Shown here piece after piece: positions 1 through 7,690 of a stretch of DNA of 19,654 bases. The notes beneath the pieces were generated by a model. It saw only the letters and a list, made by a program, of their open reading frames with translations. It was not told where the DNA came from and ran no database searches. Source of the stretch: an uncultured Pseudomonadales bacterium (GTDB taxonomy: Bacteria; Pseudomonadota; Gammaproteobacteria; Pseudomonadales; Cellvibrionaceae); NCBI GenBank assembly GCA_938048505.1, contig CALIUX010000193.1:1-19654 (forward strand), in the 5' to 3' direction. The position numbers were made by a program, and so were the translations under genes. Each line of letters opens with the position of its first letter. The stretch's first letter is position 1.

Positions 1-1214
1 TCTCTGCCCTGCGCATCTGATTCACCTAATCGAGCAGAGAGGCTAATAGGGGTTTTTGTCTTATCTGATTGTGTATCAATGGGGCCAAAATCTGCCGACA
101 GTCCAGCCAATATTGCCTGAGCAGGCGGTGAAACCGATTCATCTAACCAGGCCACTTTCCCTTCGAGTACTTGCAGTCTATTCGTTTTCCATTCGAAAGC
201 AGCATTGTTATCCAAAAGGCCGAGTGTGCGACTCAACGCAGGAAAATATTTGCCCATAAGCCGCTCTTGTTCAAAGTGCCCTTCCGGCAATTTAGTCAAC
301 GCTTGCTGCCAAGCTGTTATCACAAGGGATTCCATAGCAACATGTGTTGTTTGGGCGCCGGATCGGCTCAGGTTTACTGCATCAACTCGCAATTGATCAA
401 ACTGCGTGTGATAAGGCATATTCTGCTGCGCGCCCGTTTCTTCTGAACGCTCAAAGAGATGCAAACCATCCACAACAAGTAAATCAGCTGATTGAATGCC
501 CGCCTGCCATGTTAAGCCTCTAATTTCAGCACTGGCCAAATGCAAAAGCGCTTTATCATGCTCCTTATCCCGCAGGTAAAGATTATGAAAATGCAGCATA
601 CCCGTACTGCTAAATTGCCACTCAGCTTGTGCAGTATCCTCTCCATTATTAGCTGCAGCCTTCTTATCAATAACGATATCTCGCAAAGATAAACTACCCA
701 TAGTTAAACACTGAGAAGCTTCACCACTGGCCGAGACCTTGTCGGTCGAGCCGTTTATTGAATCGGCCGCCAACAAACCGACTCGACAAAACTCAACCTG
801 CTCAACTAAACCACTGACAACGCCTAGCTGCCAGCTTGCAGCGTACTTATTTAAGAAAGACCTTGTGGCTGATGCTTTTCCATGACTGCTTGAAGAGTGG
901 GCATCCACCTCCACTTTTACACCATGTGCTTTCACTTTTTTTAGCACCACTGCGCGCTGGAGTAGCTGGCTCAGTTTGAGGCGCCCTTCTAGCAAAGTGA
1001 TTTGCGTAATCGGCTTATGATTTTCTCGAATATCAACATCTTTAAGCTTAAGTTTACCGGTAAAAGGATTGAAGCTGAATGTATCGATATGTGCTTCATA
1101 ACCCTGCTGACTTAAATCGTGCACAAGCCAATGCTTAGCCGCAATCGGTAGTAAGGCAAGTAATAAGGCAAGCAGCAAAATAATTAAAATAAACCATTTT
1201 AATAAGCGCTTCAT
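1..1214 (-). CDS. AsmA-like / DUF748 family envelope protein (5' part only; C-terminus off the window)
   Basis: A minus-strand frame is open without a stop from an ATG at 1214-1212 to the left edge, giving 404 visible codons. The start is MKRLLKW followed by one hydrophobic helix (about residues 8-25, rich in Ile/Leu/Ala), so the protein is an inner-membrane-anchored protein facing the periplasm. After the anchor come short amphipathic stretches such as FNPFTGKLKLKDVDIREN and LKLSQLLQRAVVLKKVKAHG, the repetitive beta-strand style of the AsmA/DUF748/YhdP group. Known members are large envelope proteins linked to lipid transport and outer-membrane homeostasis; the function of this one is not shown by the sequence. 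An AGG-containing Shine-Dalgarno lies just upstream of the ATG. The gene faces away from its right-hand neighbour and is probably transcribed from the 1215-1733 gap. Family assignment is moderately sure; exact family and full length cannot be read here. Confidence 0.75.
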   Translation of the reverse strand, partial: MKRLLKWFILIILLLALLLALLPIAAKHWLVHDLSQQGYEAHIDTFSFNPFTGKLKLKDVDIRENHKPITQITLLEGRLKLSQLLQRAVVLKKVKAHGVKVEVDAHSSSSHGKASATRSFLNKYAASWQLGVVSGLVEQVEFCRVGLLAADSINGSTDKVSASGEASQCLTMGSLSLRDIVIDKKAAANNGEDTAQAEWQFSSTGMLHFHNLYLRDKEHDKALLHLASAEIRGLTWQAGIQSADLLVVDGLHLFERSEETGAQQNMPYHTQFDQLRVDAVNLSRSGAQTTHVAMESLVITAWQQALTKLPEGHFEQERLMGKYFPALSRTLGLLDNNAAFEWKTNRLQVLEGKVAWLDESVSPPAQAILAGLSADFGPIDTQSDKTKTPISLSARLGESDAQGR

Positions 1215-1733
1215 GGTGATACCTGGGTAATTGAGCTCAAAATAGAGCTTTGAGAAAATGGGGTTAATGGGTCGCTATTCGTTATTTTTCTTGTTTTTTC
1301 AGCAGTTGCTTTCAGCAATAGTTATAACAACAATTCCAACAACCGTTACAACAGGGGTTTGTAGAGAAACACCAGCCAATTTTGCAAGGATCAACGGTAA
1401 AAGATCATCATGGGTCGCAAATATAGCGAGATCAACATCATTTTAGAAGCCTTACATGTCAATAAAGCCTCATTAAAACCCTTAATGCTACGCCAGATTG
1501 CAGTATCATACGCACCTTTTGAAGAGAGAGGGGCCTGCATTGGTTAATCGCGCTTGAATCCGCAAGTCAAGAACACCCTTCACGCCCTTGCCTCATGTGC
1601 TTAAGTCTCTTGTAAGTGCTTGCAGCTAAGTGCTCGGACTCGGTGCTCGCAATTAAACACCCACAGCCATGCCGCTCTTCTATTCTTTATATCATGCAGA
1701 TCACATTAAATTGAGTTTCAGGTTTTACACATT
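1215..1733. other. Intergenic gap between divergent genes
   Basis: This 519-bp stretch separates the divergent DUF748-type gene and the SMI1/KNR4 gene and should carry both promoters, but I could not pick a convincing -35/-10 pair. A plus-strand ORF (1258-1446) starts with a hydrophobic, signal-like stretch, while the opposite strand at 1299-1442 is stop-free and encodes a membrane-like peptide without an ATG. They are antisense to each other, so at most one is real; neither is annotated as a gene. A 10-bp palindrome TTGAGCTCAA lies close to the DUF748 start. Confidence 0.4.
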
Positions 1734-2144
1734 ATGTCTGATAAAGAAGCCGTTATTGAATGCTTACAAGAACACCATCAGCCACCGCTTGTGGCATTGG
1801 ATTTACCTGATGAAGACGACATCATTGATGTAGAAGAAGCCATTTATGTTCAAATTCGCGGTGATTTTCGGGATTTTCTGCTCGAAGTCTCCGATTTAGT
1901 CATCGGTAGCCTTGAGCCCGTTACGGTGACGGACGCCAGTTCACATACTTACCTACCCGAAGTGGCCAGCCTAGCATGGGAGAACGGATTATCGCGCGAG
2001 CTCTTACCGATCTGCCAGACGCCAAGCGGCTACTACTGTTTAGATATGGAGGACCGCGTCATTTATTGGCATGACGGAAAGCAGAATGGTGATGAGTGGA
2101 ATTCAATTTGGAGCTGGGCAGAAAAAATCTGGCTACGCAGTTAA
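1734..2144 (+). CDS. SMI1/KNR4 (SUKH-fold) family protein
   Basis: The product is a 136-residue soluble, acidic protein with no signal peptide or membrane segment. The order of features fits the small SUKH/SMI1-KNR4 fold: an acidic N-terminal segment (LPDEDDIIDVEEA, about residues 23-35), a central core with GSLEPVTV and SHTYLPEVASLAW (about 58-83), a strand with ICQTPSGYYCLD (about 93-104), and a Trp-rich end (SIWSWAEKIWL). In polymorphic toxin systems SUKH proteins act as immunity proteins, but many stand-alone proteobacterial members have no known role. No toxin gene is next to it, so an immunity role is not supported. It lies 129 bp upstream of the fumarase in the same direction and could share a transcript with it. 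The start is the first ATG of the frame; no strong Shine-Dalgarno is visible. Confidence 0.8.
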   Translation: MSDKEAVIECLQEHHQPPLVALDLPDEDDIIDVEEAIYVQIRGDFRDFLLEVSDLVIGSLEPVTVTDASSHTYLPEVASLAWENGLSRELLPICQTPSGYYCLDMEDRVIYWHDGKQNGDEWNSIWSWAEKIWLRS

Positions 2145-2175
2145 GGCCTCCAATACCCAGCGCAGGATATCAAAA

Positions 2176-2190
2176 GGTGTAAAATACACC
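2176..2190. repeat. Short perfect palindrome upstream of the fumarase gene
   Basis: GGTGTA-AAA-TACACC is a 6-bp perfect inverted repeat with a 3-nt centre, 84 bp upstream of the fumarase ATG. It could be an operator half-site pair or a small leader hairpin. It lacks a T-run, so it is not an intrinsic terminator for the preceding gene. I cannot match it to a named regulator. Confidence 0.3.
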
Positions 2191-2273
2191 CTACCTCAAA
2201 GCGTAGAAAACAAATAGCGCCCTCTAGAGAGGCAACGCACCCCCAGGCTTAATCAAAACAAACACCTAGCACA

Positions 2274-3815
2274 ATGACAGAGATGACTATGACAACGGTT
2301 GTAAAACAAGCGGACATTATTGCCAGCGTACGTGATGCGCTTCAGTATATTTCTTACTACCACCCTAAGGATTTTATTGATGCAATGCATGATGCCTACA
2401 AGCGCGAAGAAAGTGAGGCAGCCAAAGACGCAATAGCGCAAATCCTCATTAACTCACGTATGTGTGCTGAGGGCCACCGCCCCATCTGCCAAGACACCGG
2501 AATTGTTACGCTCTTTGTTAATGTCGGCATGCAAGTTGTGATCGATGGCGAAATACCGCTCGAAGACATGCTAAACGAAGGCGTTCGTCAGGCTTATCAA
2601 GATTCCGATAATGTCCTGCGCGCTAGCATTCTAGCCGACCCCGATGGCGCTCGTAAAAATACGGGCGACAACACACCAGCCATCATTCATTACAAAGTGG
2701 TGCCGGGTAATACCATCGACGTACATGTTGCGGCTAAAGGAGGCGGTTCTGAAGCAAAAACGAAATTTGCCATGCTAAACCCCTCGGATTCCGTTGTTGA
2801 TTGGGTACTTAAAATGGTGCCGCAAATGGGCGCTGGCTGGTGCCCACCGGGCATGTTAGGTATTGGCATCGGTGGCACAGCTGAAAAAGCCATGTTACTC
2901 GCCAAAGAAGCCTTACTTGAACCTGTTGATATACAAGAACTGATTGCACGCGGCGCAAACAGTCGCACCGAAGAGCTACGCATTGAACTGTATGACAAGG
3001 TCAATAAGCTGGGCATTGGCGCACAAGGTTTAGGGGGGTTAACCACGGTCTTAGATATTAAAGTCAAAGATTACCCAACGCATGCCGCAAACAAAGCCGT
3101 CGCGATCATCCCTAATTGTGCCGCAACACGTCACGCGCATTTCACGTTAAAAGGAGATGGCCCTGCCCTACAAACCCCACCTTCTCTTGAAGATTGGCCT
3201 GAAATCACTCGCGCGGGCTCAGGCAGCAGCAAGCGCGTTAATCTTGATGCCATTACACCAGACGAAGTCAAAACTTGGAAAAGCGGCGACACATTGCTAC
3301 TCAACGGGAAACTGCTCACTGGCCGAGACGCTGCGCACAAACGCATTGTTGATATGCTTGCAAAAGGTGAAACCTTACCTGTTGACCTCAAAGGCCGCTT
3401 TATCTATTACGTTGGCCCCGTTGACCCAGTGAGAGAAGAAGTCGTTGGCCCAGCAGGCCCGACAACCGCTACGCGCATGGATAAATTCACACGCACAGTG
3501 ATCGAGCAAACCGGGCTGCTGGGTATGGTGGGTAAAGCTGAACGTGGCGATACAGCCATTGAAGCCATAAAAGATAATCAAGTTGTTTATCTCATGGCCG
3601 TTGGTGGTGCCGCTTATCTCGTCTCCAAGGCAATTACAGGTGCAAAAGTTGTTGGCTTTGATGACTTGGGTATGGAGGCTATTTATGAATTTGACGTCAA
3701 AGATATGCCCGTTACGGTCGCCGTAGACAGCACCGGTGATTCTGCGCATAAAACAGGGCCTCAAATCTGGCAAGCCAAAATTGCCGAGCAAACGCTCACA
3801 CTAACAGACGCCTAG
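2274..3815 (+). CDS. Class I fumarate hydratase (iron-sulfur fumarase)
   Basis: This 513-residue enzyme hydrates fumarate to L-malate in the cytosolic TCA cycle. It carries the N-terminal (TtdA-like) and C-terminal (TtdB-like) halves of class I fumarases in one chain. Cys72 (in ICQDTG), Cys190 (in GWCPPG) and Cys282 (in IPNCAATRHAHF) have the spacing expected of the three ligands of the oxygen-sensitive [4Fe-4S] cluster. KGGGSE (155-160) and GRDAAHKR (350-357) are further conserved active-site stretches. The length fits the shorter Pseudomonas-type class I enzyme better than E. coli FumA/FumB (548). The ATG at 2274 is used; an ATG at 2286 is a possible alternative four codons later. It is followed 37 bp on by the small zinc-ribbon gene, probably co-transcribed. 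Symbol left blank because FumA/FumB naming does not transfer cleanly. Confidence 0.96.
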   Translation: MTEMTMTTVVKQADIIASVRDALQYISYYHPKDFIDAMHDAYKREESEAAKDAIAQILINSRMCAEGHRPICQDTGIVTLFVNVGMQVVIDGEIPLEDMLNEGVRQAYQDSDNVLRASILADPDGARKNTGDNTPAIIHYKVVPGNTIDVHVAAKGGGSEAKTKFAMLNPSDSVVDWVLKMVPQMGAGWCPPGMLGIGIGGTAEKAMLLAKEALLEPVDIQELIARGANSRTEELRIELYDKVNKLGIGAQGLGGLTTVLDIKVKDYPTHAANKAVAIIPNCAATRHAHFTLKGDGPALQTPPSLEDWPEITRAGSGSSKRVNLDAITPDEVKTWKSGDTLLLNGKLLTGRDAAHKRIVDMLAKGETLPVDLKGRFIYYVGPVDPVREEVVGPAGPTTATRMDKFTRTVIEQTGLLGMVGKAERGDTAIEAIKDNQVVYLMAVGGAAYLVSKAITGAKVVGFDDLGMEAIYEFDVKDMPVTVAVDSTGDSAHKTGPQIWQAKIAEQTLTLTDA

Positions 3816-3852
3816 CGCCAAGACGTCCATCTTCAGTCATTACGGTAAATTT

Positions 3853-4038
3853 ATGTCAAATGTTGTGCCATTTAAGCGCCCTAAAAAAGCGCCAAGCCAA
3901 ACAAAGCATACGCTGTGTAAAAGTGGCTTTCATAAATGGAAGGTCGTGACTGAAAAAAAGTTTGACGTTAAGCAAGGCAAGTTAGTGACGCACTATCGCT
4001 GTGAGCGCTGCAAGAAAGAAAAAGTCACTGCGCATTAG
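3853..4038 (+). CDS. Small basic zinc-ribbon-like protein, unknown function
   Basis: This 61-residue, very basic protein begins MSNVVPFKRP. It contains Cys22 and His27 (LCKSGFHKW) and Cys50/Cys53 (YRCERCKKEK), a Cys-x4-His plus Cys-x2-Cys arrangement that could bind one zinc ion. The basic charge suggests contact with nucleic acid or an acidic partner, but this is inference; I recognise no named family. It sits 37 bp behind the fumarase gene on the same strand and is probably on its transcript. The last codons and stop lie inside a perfect hairpin (4021-4057), so translation of the 3' end and formation of the hairpin must compete. Real-gene status is supported by the patterned Cys/His residues and by the position. 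Confidence 0.7.
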   Translation: MSNVVPFKRPKKAPSQTKHTLCKSGFHKWKVVTEKKFDVKQGKLVTHYRCERCKKEKVTAH

Positions 4039-4057
4039 TTTTTTGCGCAGTGACTTT
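4021..4057. terminator. 14-bp perfect hairpin overlapping the end of the zinc-ribbon gene
   Basis: The arms at 4021-4034 (AAAGTCACTGCGCA) and 4044-4057 are exact reverse complements with a 9-nt T-rich loop. The left arm is within the last codons of the preceding gene and the stop codon is in the loop. On the plus strand no T-run follows the stem; on the minus strand T-rich sequence follows it. It may work as a transcript-end or stability hairpin rather than a textbook terminator. Confidence 0.6.
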
Positions 4058-4078
4058 AATAAGCAGCAACCGTTGAGT

Positions 4079-4120
4079 AGTGACTTTTAGAAAGTGACTT
4101 TTAGACAGTGCCTTTTAAAT
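4079..4120 (+). repeat. Three tandem copies of a 14-bp unit
   Basis: Consecutive units at 4079-4092 (AGTGACTTTTAGAA), 4093-4106 (AGTGACTTTTAGAC) and 4107-4120 (AGTGCCTTTTAAAT) form a degrading tandem array. A related piece occurs at 4149-4160 and the first 9 bases match the right arm of the hairpin at 4044-4057. The array is therefore probably derived by duplication from that hairpin arm. Each copy of AGTGACTTT can also pair with the left arm at 4021-4029. Confidence 0.75.
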
Positions 4121-4130
4121 AACGGCTGTT

Positions 4131-4172
4131 AAACCATCATCTTTGAATAGTGCTTTTGAATGATGATGTTTT
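4131..4172 (+). terminator. Possible intrinsic terminator
   Basis: The arms AAACCATCATC (4131-4141) and GATGATGTTT (4162-4171) pair over 10 bp with one bulged base and a 20-nt loop, running into a short T4. The long loop makes it a weak candidate; it may end the transcript carrying the fumarase and zinc-ribbon genes. Confidence 0.35.
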
Positions 4173-4253
4173 CGCATACATTCACACTGCACCACTACTG
4201 ATGGCTAATTAAGCAGTTACAGCCAGAAAAACAATCACCCAAAAGAGTTTTCA

Positions 4254-4706
4254 ATGAGCAAAGTTCAAATTGCCCAACACCTTTTTATTGATCAAGACAT
4301 TAGTGACCAATTTTCTTTTCAGCCTTTACCTGAATTGGGTATTGAAGAGCCCGTTGTTTGTTTTTGGGAAAACGAGCAAGTCAGCTTTATTCTTTCGGTG
4401 GATGAACAACCTGCCTTTAGCTCACATCAGGAGCATTGGTCATTGCTACAGGATTCTCTTAAAAAAGAATTTGGCAGTTTAACCATAAAGGAACAAGGCG
4501 AGTACGAATCAGAATACGGTTCTACCCTATCATTTCAGACTTATGAAGCCGGCAGCGGTGATGAAAAATCGTTACTGATATATCACCTCATTAGCAACGG
4601 GAAAGTTTCTTACTGGGTGGTTGGCACACTCTTATTTTGCAGTGATAGCGAAGCGGTTAATCCAATTATTATCTCATTGCTTGAAACCGCAAAAATGAAT
4701 GGCTAG
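4254..4706 (+). CDS. Hypothetical protein, 150 residues, acidic and soluble
   Basis: I do not recognise a family. The product is acidic, has no signal peptide and no clear membrane helix, and alternates short strands (EEPVVCFWENEQVSFILSV; SLLIYHLISNGKVSYWVVG) with an amphipathic helix in the middle (about residues 60-75) and another at the C-terminus (NPIIISLLETAKM). This alpha/beta pattern suggests a compact single domain. A GAG-type ribosome-binding site lies about 6 bases before the ATG at 4254. The gene stands alone between the repeat block and the convergent yjjV gene. Its stop codon lies within a hairpin (4698-4727) that serves mainly as the terminator of yjjV. Coding status is supported by the whole-length frame, the RBS and the 3' terminator position. 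Confidence 0.65.
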   Translation: MSKVQIAQHLFIDQDISDQFSFQPLPELGIEEPVVCFWENEQVSFILSVDEQPAFSSHQEHWSLLQDSLKKEFGSLTIKEQGEYESEYGSTLSFQTYEAGSGDEKSLLIYHLISNGKVSYWVVGTLLFCSDSEAVNPIIISLLETAKMNG

Positions 4707-4727
4707 CGTCCAACAAAGCTAGCCATT
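4698..4727 (-). terminator. Intrinsic terminator for yjjV (minus strand)
   Basis: A perfect 10-bp stem (AATGGCTAGC / GCTAGCCATT) with a 10-nt loop is followed, on the minus strand, two bases later by a T5 run. It lies about 50 bp past the yjjV stop and overlaps the stop of the convergent 150-residue gene. On the plus strand no T-run follows, so it is read mainly as a minus-strand terminator. Confidence 0.65.
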
Positions 4728-4775
4728 AAAGATTCAGCTTAGACGCTTAAACATCCATTTTTAATCGATTCACTT

Positions 4776-5660
4776 TTAATCAAAGCCGCCAAACAGCGCT
4801 TGCGCATTGCGAGATGTATACTCGGCCACTTCAGCAAGCGACTCACCACGCAGTGTAGCCAAGCTCTCAGCAATGCCAACTAGTTGAGCCGGTGTATTGC
4901 GCTGCCCCTGAAACCCCATAAGAGGCATATCAGGGGCATCTGTCTCTAGCATAACGGCATTTTGAGAGAGCTGGGATACCGTATGGCGCGTCTTGGCTGC
5001 GCGAGGGTAAGTAATCGTACCGCCAACGCCCAACAGAAATCCTTTCTTTTGATAGCTTTTCGCCAGATCAAGGCTACCACTAAAAGCATGTATTACCCCA
5101 TTGAGGCGGGCATCATTGAGATTGTGCCTTTTGAGCAACACCGCCAATTCATTATGCGCTTTGTAGCAATGCAGAATAATAGGTAAACTCAGCTCTTTAG
5201 CAAGCGCCAAAAAAGCATCAAGGTATTGCTGTTGTATTGCGATATCAAGCGGAATACTTTTATCGAGCCCACATTCACCAATGGCAACACACCGCTCATT
5301 GCTCACATGCTTTTCAATTTTTTGTATTACGTTATCGCCGATTAAACCGCTGTTTATTAAGCTGCCGCTTACTAACTTATTGCCGAATGGGCGAATGGCA
5401 TTATTTGATGGGCCTGAATTTGCTAAATCAAAGCTTAGAGATTCATGATATGTCTTTAGCCACCAAGGGTGAATACCCACGGCATAGCGCATCCCCGTAT
5501 AGTGAGTAGCGTAAGCTTTTGCCTTATCCCACTGCAATGGCTCTATGCCCGGTATTAGCAGCCCTTTAACATTGCGCTCACCAGCCAATTTCCATTGGTA
5601 ATCACGATCCTCATCAAACTGTTCGAAATCAAAATGGCAGTGGCTGTCTATAAACGTCAT
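4776..5660 (-). CDS. yjjV: TatD-family metal-dependent hydrolase, YjjV type
   Basis: The product has 294 residues and the TIM-barrel amidohydrolase signature of TatD/YjjV. Expected metal ligands are His7 and His9 (DSHCHFD), Glu129 (AIGECGLD), His164 (IILHCY), His191 (VIHAFSG) and Asp241 (LETDAPDMPL). The stretches GVGGTITYPRAAKTR and MPLMGFQGQRNTP resemble E. coli YjjV closely. Family members are metal-dependent nucleases or deoxyribonucleases acting in the cytosol; the physiological substrate is not certain. Between the HPWWL motif (64-68) and AIGE there are about 34 more residues than in E. coli YjjV; this Ser/Asn/Gly-rich insert (about 73-112) explains the extra length. It is the last minus-strand gene of the block, with its own terminator downstream. 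The ATG at 5660 gives the canonical N-terminus. Confidence 0.92.
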   Translation of the reverse strand: MTFIDSHCHFDFEQFDEDRDYQWKLAGERNVKGLLIPGIEPLQWDKAKAYATHYTGMRYAVGIHPWWLKTYHESLSFDLANSGPSNNAIRPFGNKLVSGSLINSGLIGDNVIQKIEKHVSNERCVAIGECGLDKSIPLDIAIQQQYLDAFLALAKELSLPIILHCYKAHNELAVLLKRHNLNDARLNGVIHAFSGSLDLAKSYQKKGFLLGVGGTITYPRAAKTRHTVSQLSQNAVMLETDAPDMPLMGFQGQRNTPAQLVGIAESLATLRGESLAEVAEYTSRNAQALFGGFD

Positions 5661-5774
5661 AAGGTATGCCGTTTATAGAGCAGTGTTACGTTATAAAAAC
5701 ACAGCACGTCAAATATTCAACACAATTAATTCAACACGATTATTTAAACATAGCGGGTAATTAAACACCGCTAA

Positions 5775-6572
5775 TTAAGCAAAAATCTCAGCAAGCTTTT
5801 GGCCTGGGTCAGGCGCACGCATGAAAGACTCCCCCACTAAGAAGCCATAGATGTTTTGCTCATGCATCTGCGCAACATCACTTGCTGTAAAAATACCGCT
5901 TTCGGTGATCACATGGCGCCCTTTTGGAACCTGCTTGAGCAAGTCAAACGTCGTCTGCAAAGAAACATCAAAGGTATGCAAGTTACGGTTATTAATCCCC
6001 ACTAACGGGTTATCGATTTCAAGAGCCAGCGCCATTTCGTCTGCGTCATGTACTTCAATCAGTACATCCAGCCCTAGCTCAACCGCTTGCTGATGCAGGT
6101 CGTGAAGCTGTGAACGAGACAACGCCGCAACAATCAACAAAACACAATCAGCGCCTAAAGCGCGTGATTCCGTAATTTGATAGCTATCAACCATAAAATC
6201 TTTGCGAATCACAGGCAAAGCCGTCGCAGCGCGCGCAGCTTGCATGTAACGGTCATGACCTTGAAAGTAATCACGGTCGGTCAATACCGACAAACACGCT
6301 GCACCGGCGCGCTCATAACTGACAGCAATCGACTCAGGGTCAAAGTCTTCGCGAATAACACCTTTACTGGGCGAGGCTTTCTTGATTTCTGCAATCACAG
6401 CGTTTTGATTTTGCTCAATGCGCGAGCTTAGCGCTTTTGCAAAGCCTCTGGTAGAATCTTGCAATGCAACTTGCTTGAGCAGTTCCGACTCGGAACACAA
6501 CTGCTTAGCGTTTTGTACTTCTTCGTGCTTGCGCTGAATAATTTTCTTCAGCACTGTTGGGGGATTTGTCAC
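5775..6572 (-). CDS. trpC: Indole-3-glycerol phosphate synthase
   Basis: This TIM-barrel enzyme converts CdRP to indole-3-glycerol phosphate in tryptophan synthesis. Conserved stretches seen are [62 protein letters not shown] and GFLVGESFM, covering the whole barrel; it is monofunctional, with no TrpF domain. The frame is open up to a TTG at 6590, but I place the start at the GTG at 6572-6570 because it gives [12 protein letters not shown], the usual N-terminus, and has GAGG 6 bases upstream. This gives 265 residues. The trpD stop lies 14 bp before this start, so the two are almost certainly translated from one mRNA. A TrpF or TrpBA gene is not in the window. Confidence 0.95.
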   Translation of the reverse strand: MTNPPTVLKKIIQRKHEEVQNAKQLCSESELLKQVALQDSTRGFAKALSSRIEQNQNAVIAEIKKASPSKGVIREDFDPESIAVSYERAGAACLSVLTDRDYFQGHDRYMQAARAATALPVIRKDFMVDSYQITESRALGADCVLLIVAALSRSQLHDLHQQAVELGLDVLIEVHDADEMALALEIDNPLVGINNRNLHTFDVSLQTTFDLLKQVPKGRHVITESGIFTASDVAQMHEQNIYGFLVGESFMRAPDPGQKLAEIFA

Positions 6573-6586
6573 AACCAGCCTCAATA

Positions 6587-7624
6587 TCAATCTTGGAAAA
6601 CAGCTGTCATTTCGACAAGCTCTTTTAATTTTTCACCGGCTAAACCACTCGCCAGCGTATCTTGTGCGAGTAGCACACCTTCGGTGTAGCTATCTGAAAT
6701 ACCCGCCACATACAGTGCTGCACCGGCATTAATGGCAACCATGTCGCTAGCTTTTTGCGCACGTGCATCACTATCATTGCTAAACAAGCCCTTTATTAGC
6801 TCCAAAGACGCCTGCGCGCTATCCACTTTGAGTCCATCAAGGTTTTGCTGCGCTATGCCATCACACATGCCTGGGTAGAGCTCGTATTCGCTCACAACAC
6901 CTTCTTTCAACTCTGCCACATGGGTATTCACAGCAAGCGATATTTCATCCAAGCCGTCATCGGCACTCACAACCATGACATGCTCACTGCCCAATGCTTT
7001 CAGCACCTCAGCTAAAGGGCGGCAAAGGTTTTTATCGTATACGCCTAATACTTGGCGCTTAGTACCCGCCGGATTAGTCAGCGGGCCCAAAACATTAAAA
7101 ATAGTCCGCAAGCCTAGTTCTTTACGCGGCCCTATGGCATGTTTCATTGCACTATGATGTGCCGGTGCAAACATAAAACCCACACCAATATTGGCCACAC
7201 ATTTCGCAACTTGCTCTGCCGACAAATTCAGATTAACGCCAGCCGCTTCTAGAACATCCGCACTACCTGTTGAGCTCGTAATTGACCGATTGCCATGTTT
7301 GGCAACAAAACCACCTGCGGCTGCCACAACAAAAGCCGATGCCGTTGAAACATTAAATAAGCTTGCACCATCGCCACCGGTACCACAGGTATCAACCAGT
7401 ACGGGCACGTCAATATCAACGCGCGTAGCGAGCTTGCGCATTACCTCAGCGGCTCCTGTAATTTCATCTACTGTTTCACCTTTTTGGGTGAGAGCAACTA
7501 AAAAGCCACCTATTTGCGCTGGCGTGGCTTCGCCCGTCATAATTTGACTCATGACTGAAGTCATAGCACCACGATCGAGGGAGTTACCCGCCATAACTTG
7601 GCTAATCGCTTGTTTAATATCCAT
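6587..7624 (-). CDS. trpD: Anthranilate phosphoribosyltransferase
   Basis: The enzyme transfers phosphoribose from PRPP to anthranilate, the second committed step of tryptophan synthesis. It shows the glycine-rich PRPP loop CGTGGDG (80-86), [17 protein letters not shown] (109-125), the [14 protein letters not shown] region and [11 protein letters not shown], all typical of TrpD. The frame extends upstream to a GTG at 7642 and an ATG at 7636, but MDIKQAI from the ATG at 7624-7622 is the usual family N-terminus and is chosen here, giving 345 residues. No start has a strong Shine-Dalgarno; the earlier ATG is the main alternative. It lies between trpG (66 bp upstream) and trpC (14 bp downstream) in one minus-strand operon. 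Confidence 0.95.
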   Translation of the reverse strand: MDIKQAISQVMAGNSLDRGAMTSVMSQIMTGEATPAQIGGFLVALTQKGETVDEITGAAEVMRKLATRVDIDVPVLVDTCGTGGDGASLFNVSTASAFVVAAAGGFVAKHGNRSITSSTGSADVLEAAGVNLNLSAEQVAKCVANIGVGFMFAPAHHSAMKHAIGPRKELGLRTIFNVLGPLTNPAGTKRQVLGVYDKNLCRPLAEVLKALGSEHVMVVSADDGLDEISLAVNTHVAELKEGVVSEYELYPGMCDGIAQQNLDGLKVDSAQASLELIKGLFSNDSDARAQKASDMVAINAGAALYVAGISDSYTEGVLLAQDTLASGLAGEKLKELVEMTAVFQD

Positions 7625-7690
7625 GGCTTTTTTCATATCCACTGTTTTAATATTAATGAGTTTTAATAAATAGCGTAATTTGCACGCGCT

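Noticed and set aside
171..446. Plus-strand ORFs at the left edge
   Set aside because: They lie antisense to the DUF748-type gene, which has a continuous frame of 404 codons with family-like sequence.
1734..2144. Toxin-immunity system around the SMI1/KNR4 protein
   Set aside because: The fold occurs in immunity proteins, but no toxin, secretion or repeat-domain gene is adjacent.
3375..3791. Minus-strand ORF inside the fumarase gene
   Set aside because: It is a shadow frame within a strongly conserved enzyme gene.
4021..4172. CRISPR-like array
   Set aside because: The 14-bp units are directly adjacent with no spacers and no cas genes are near.
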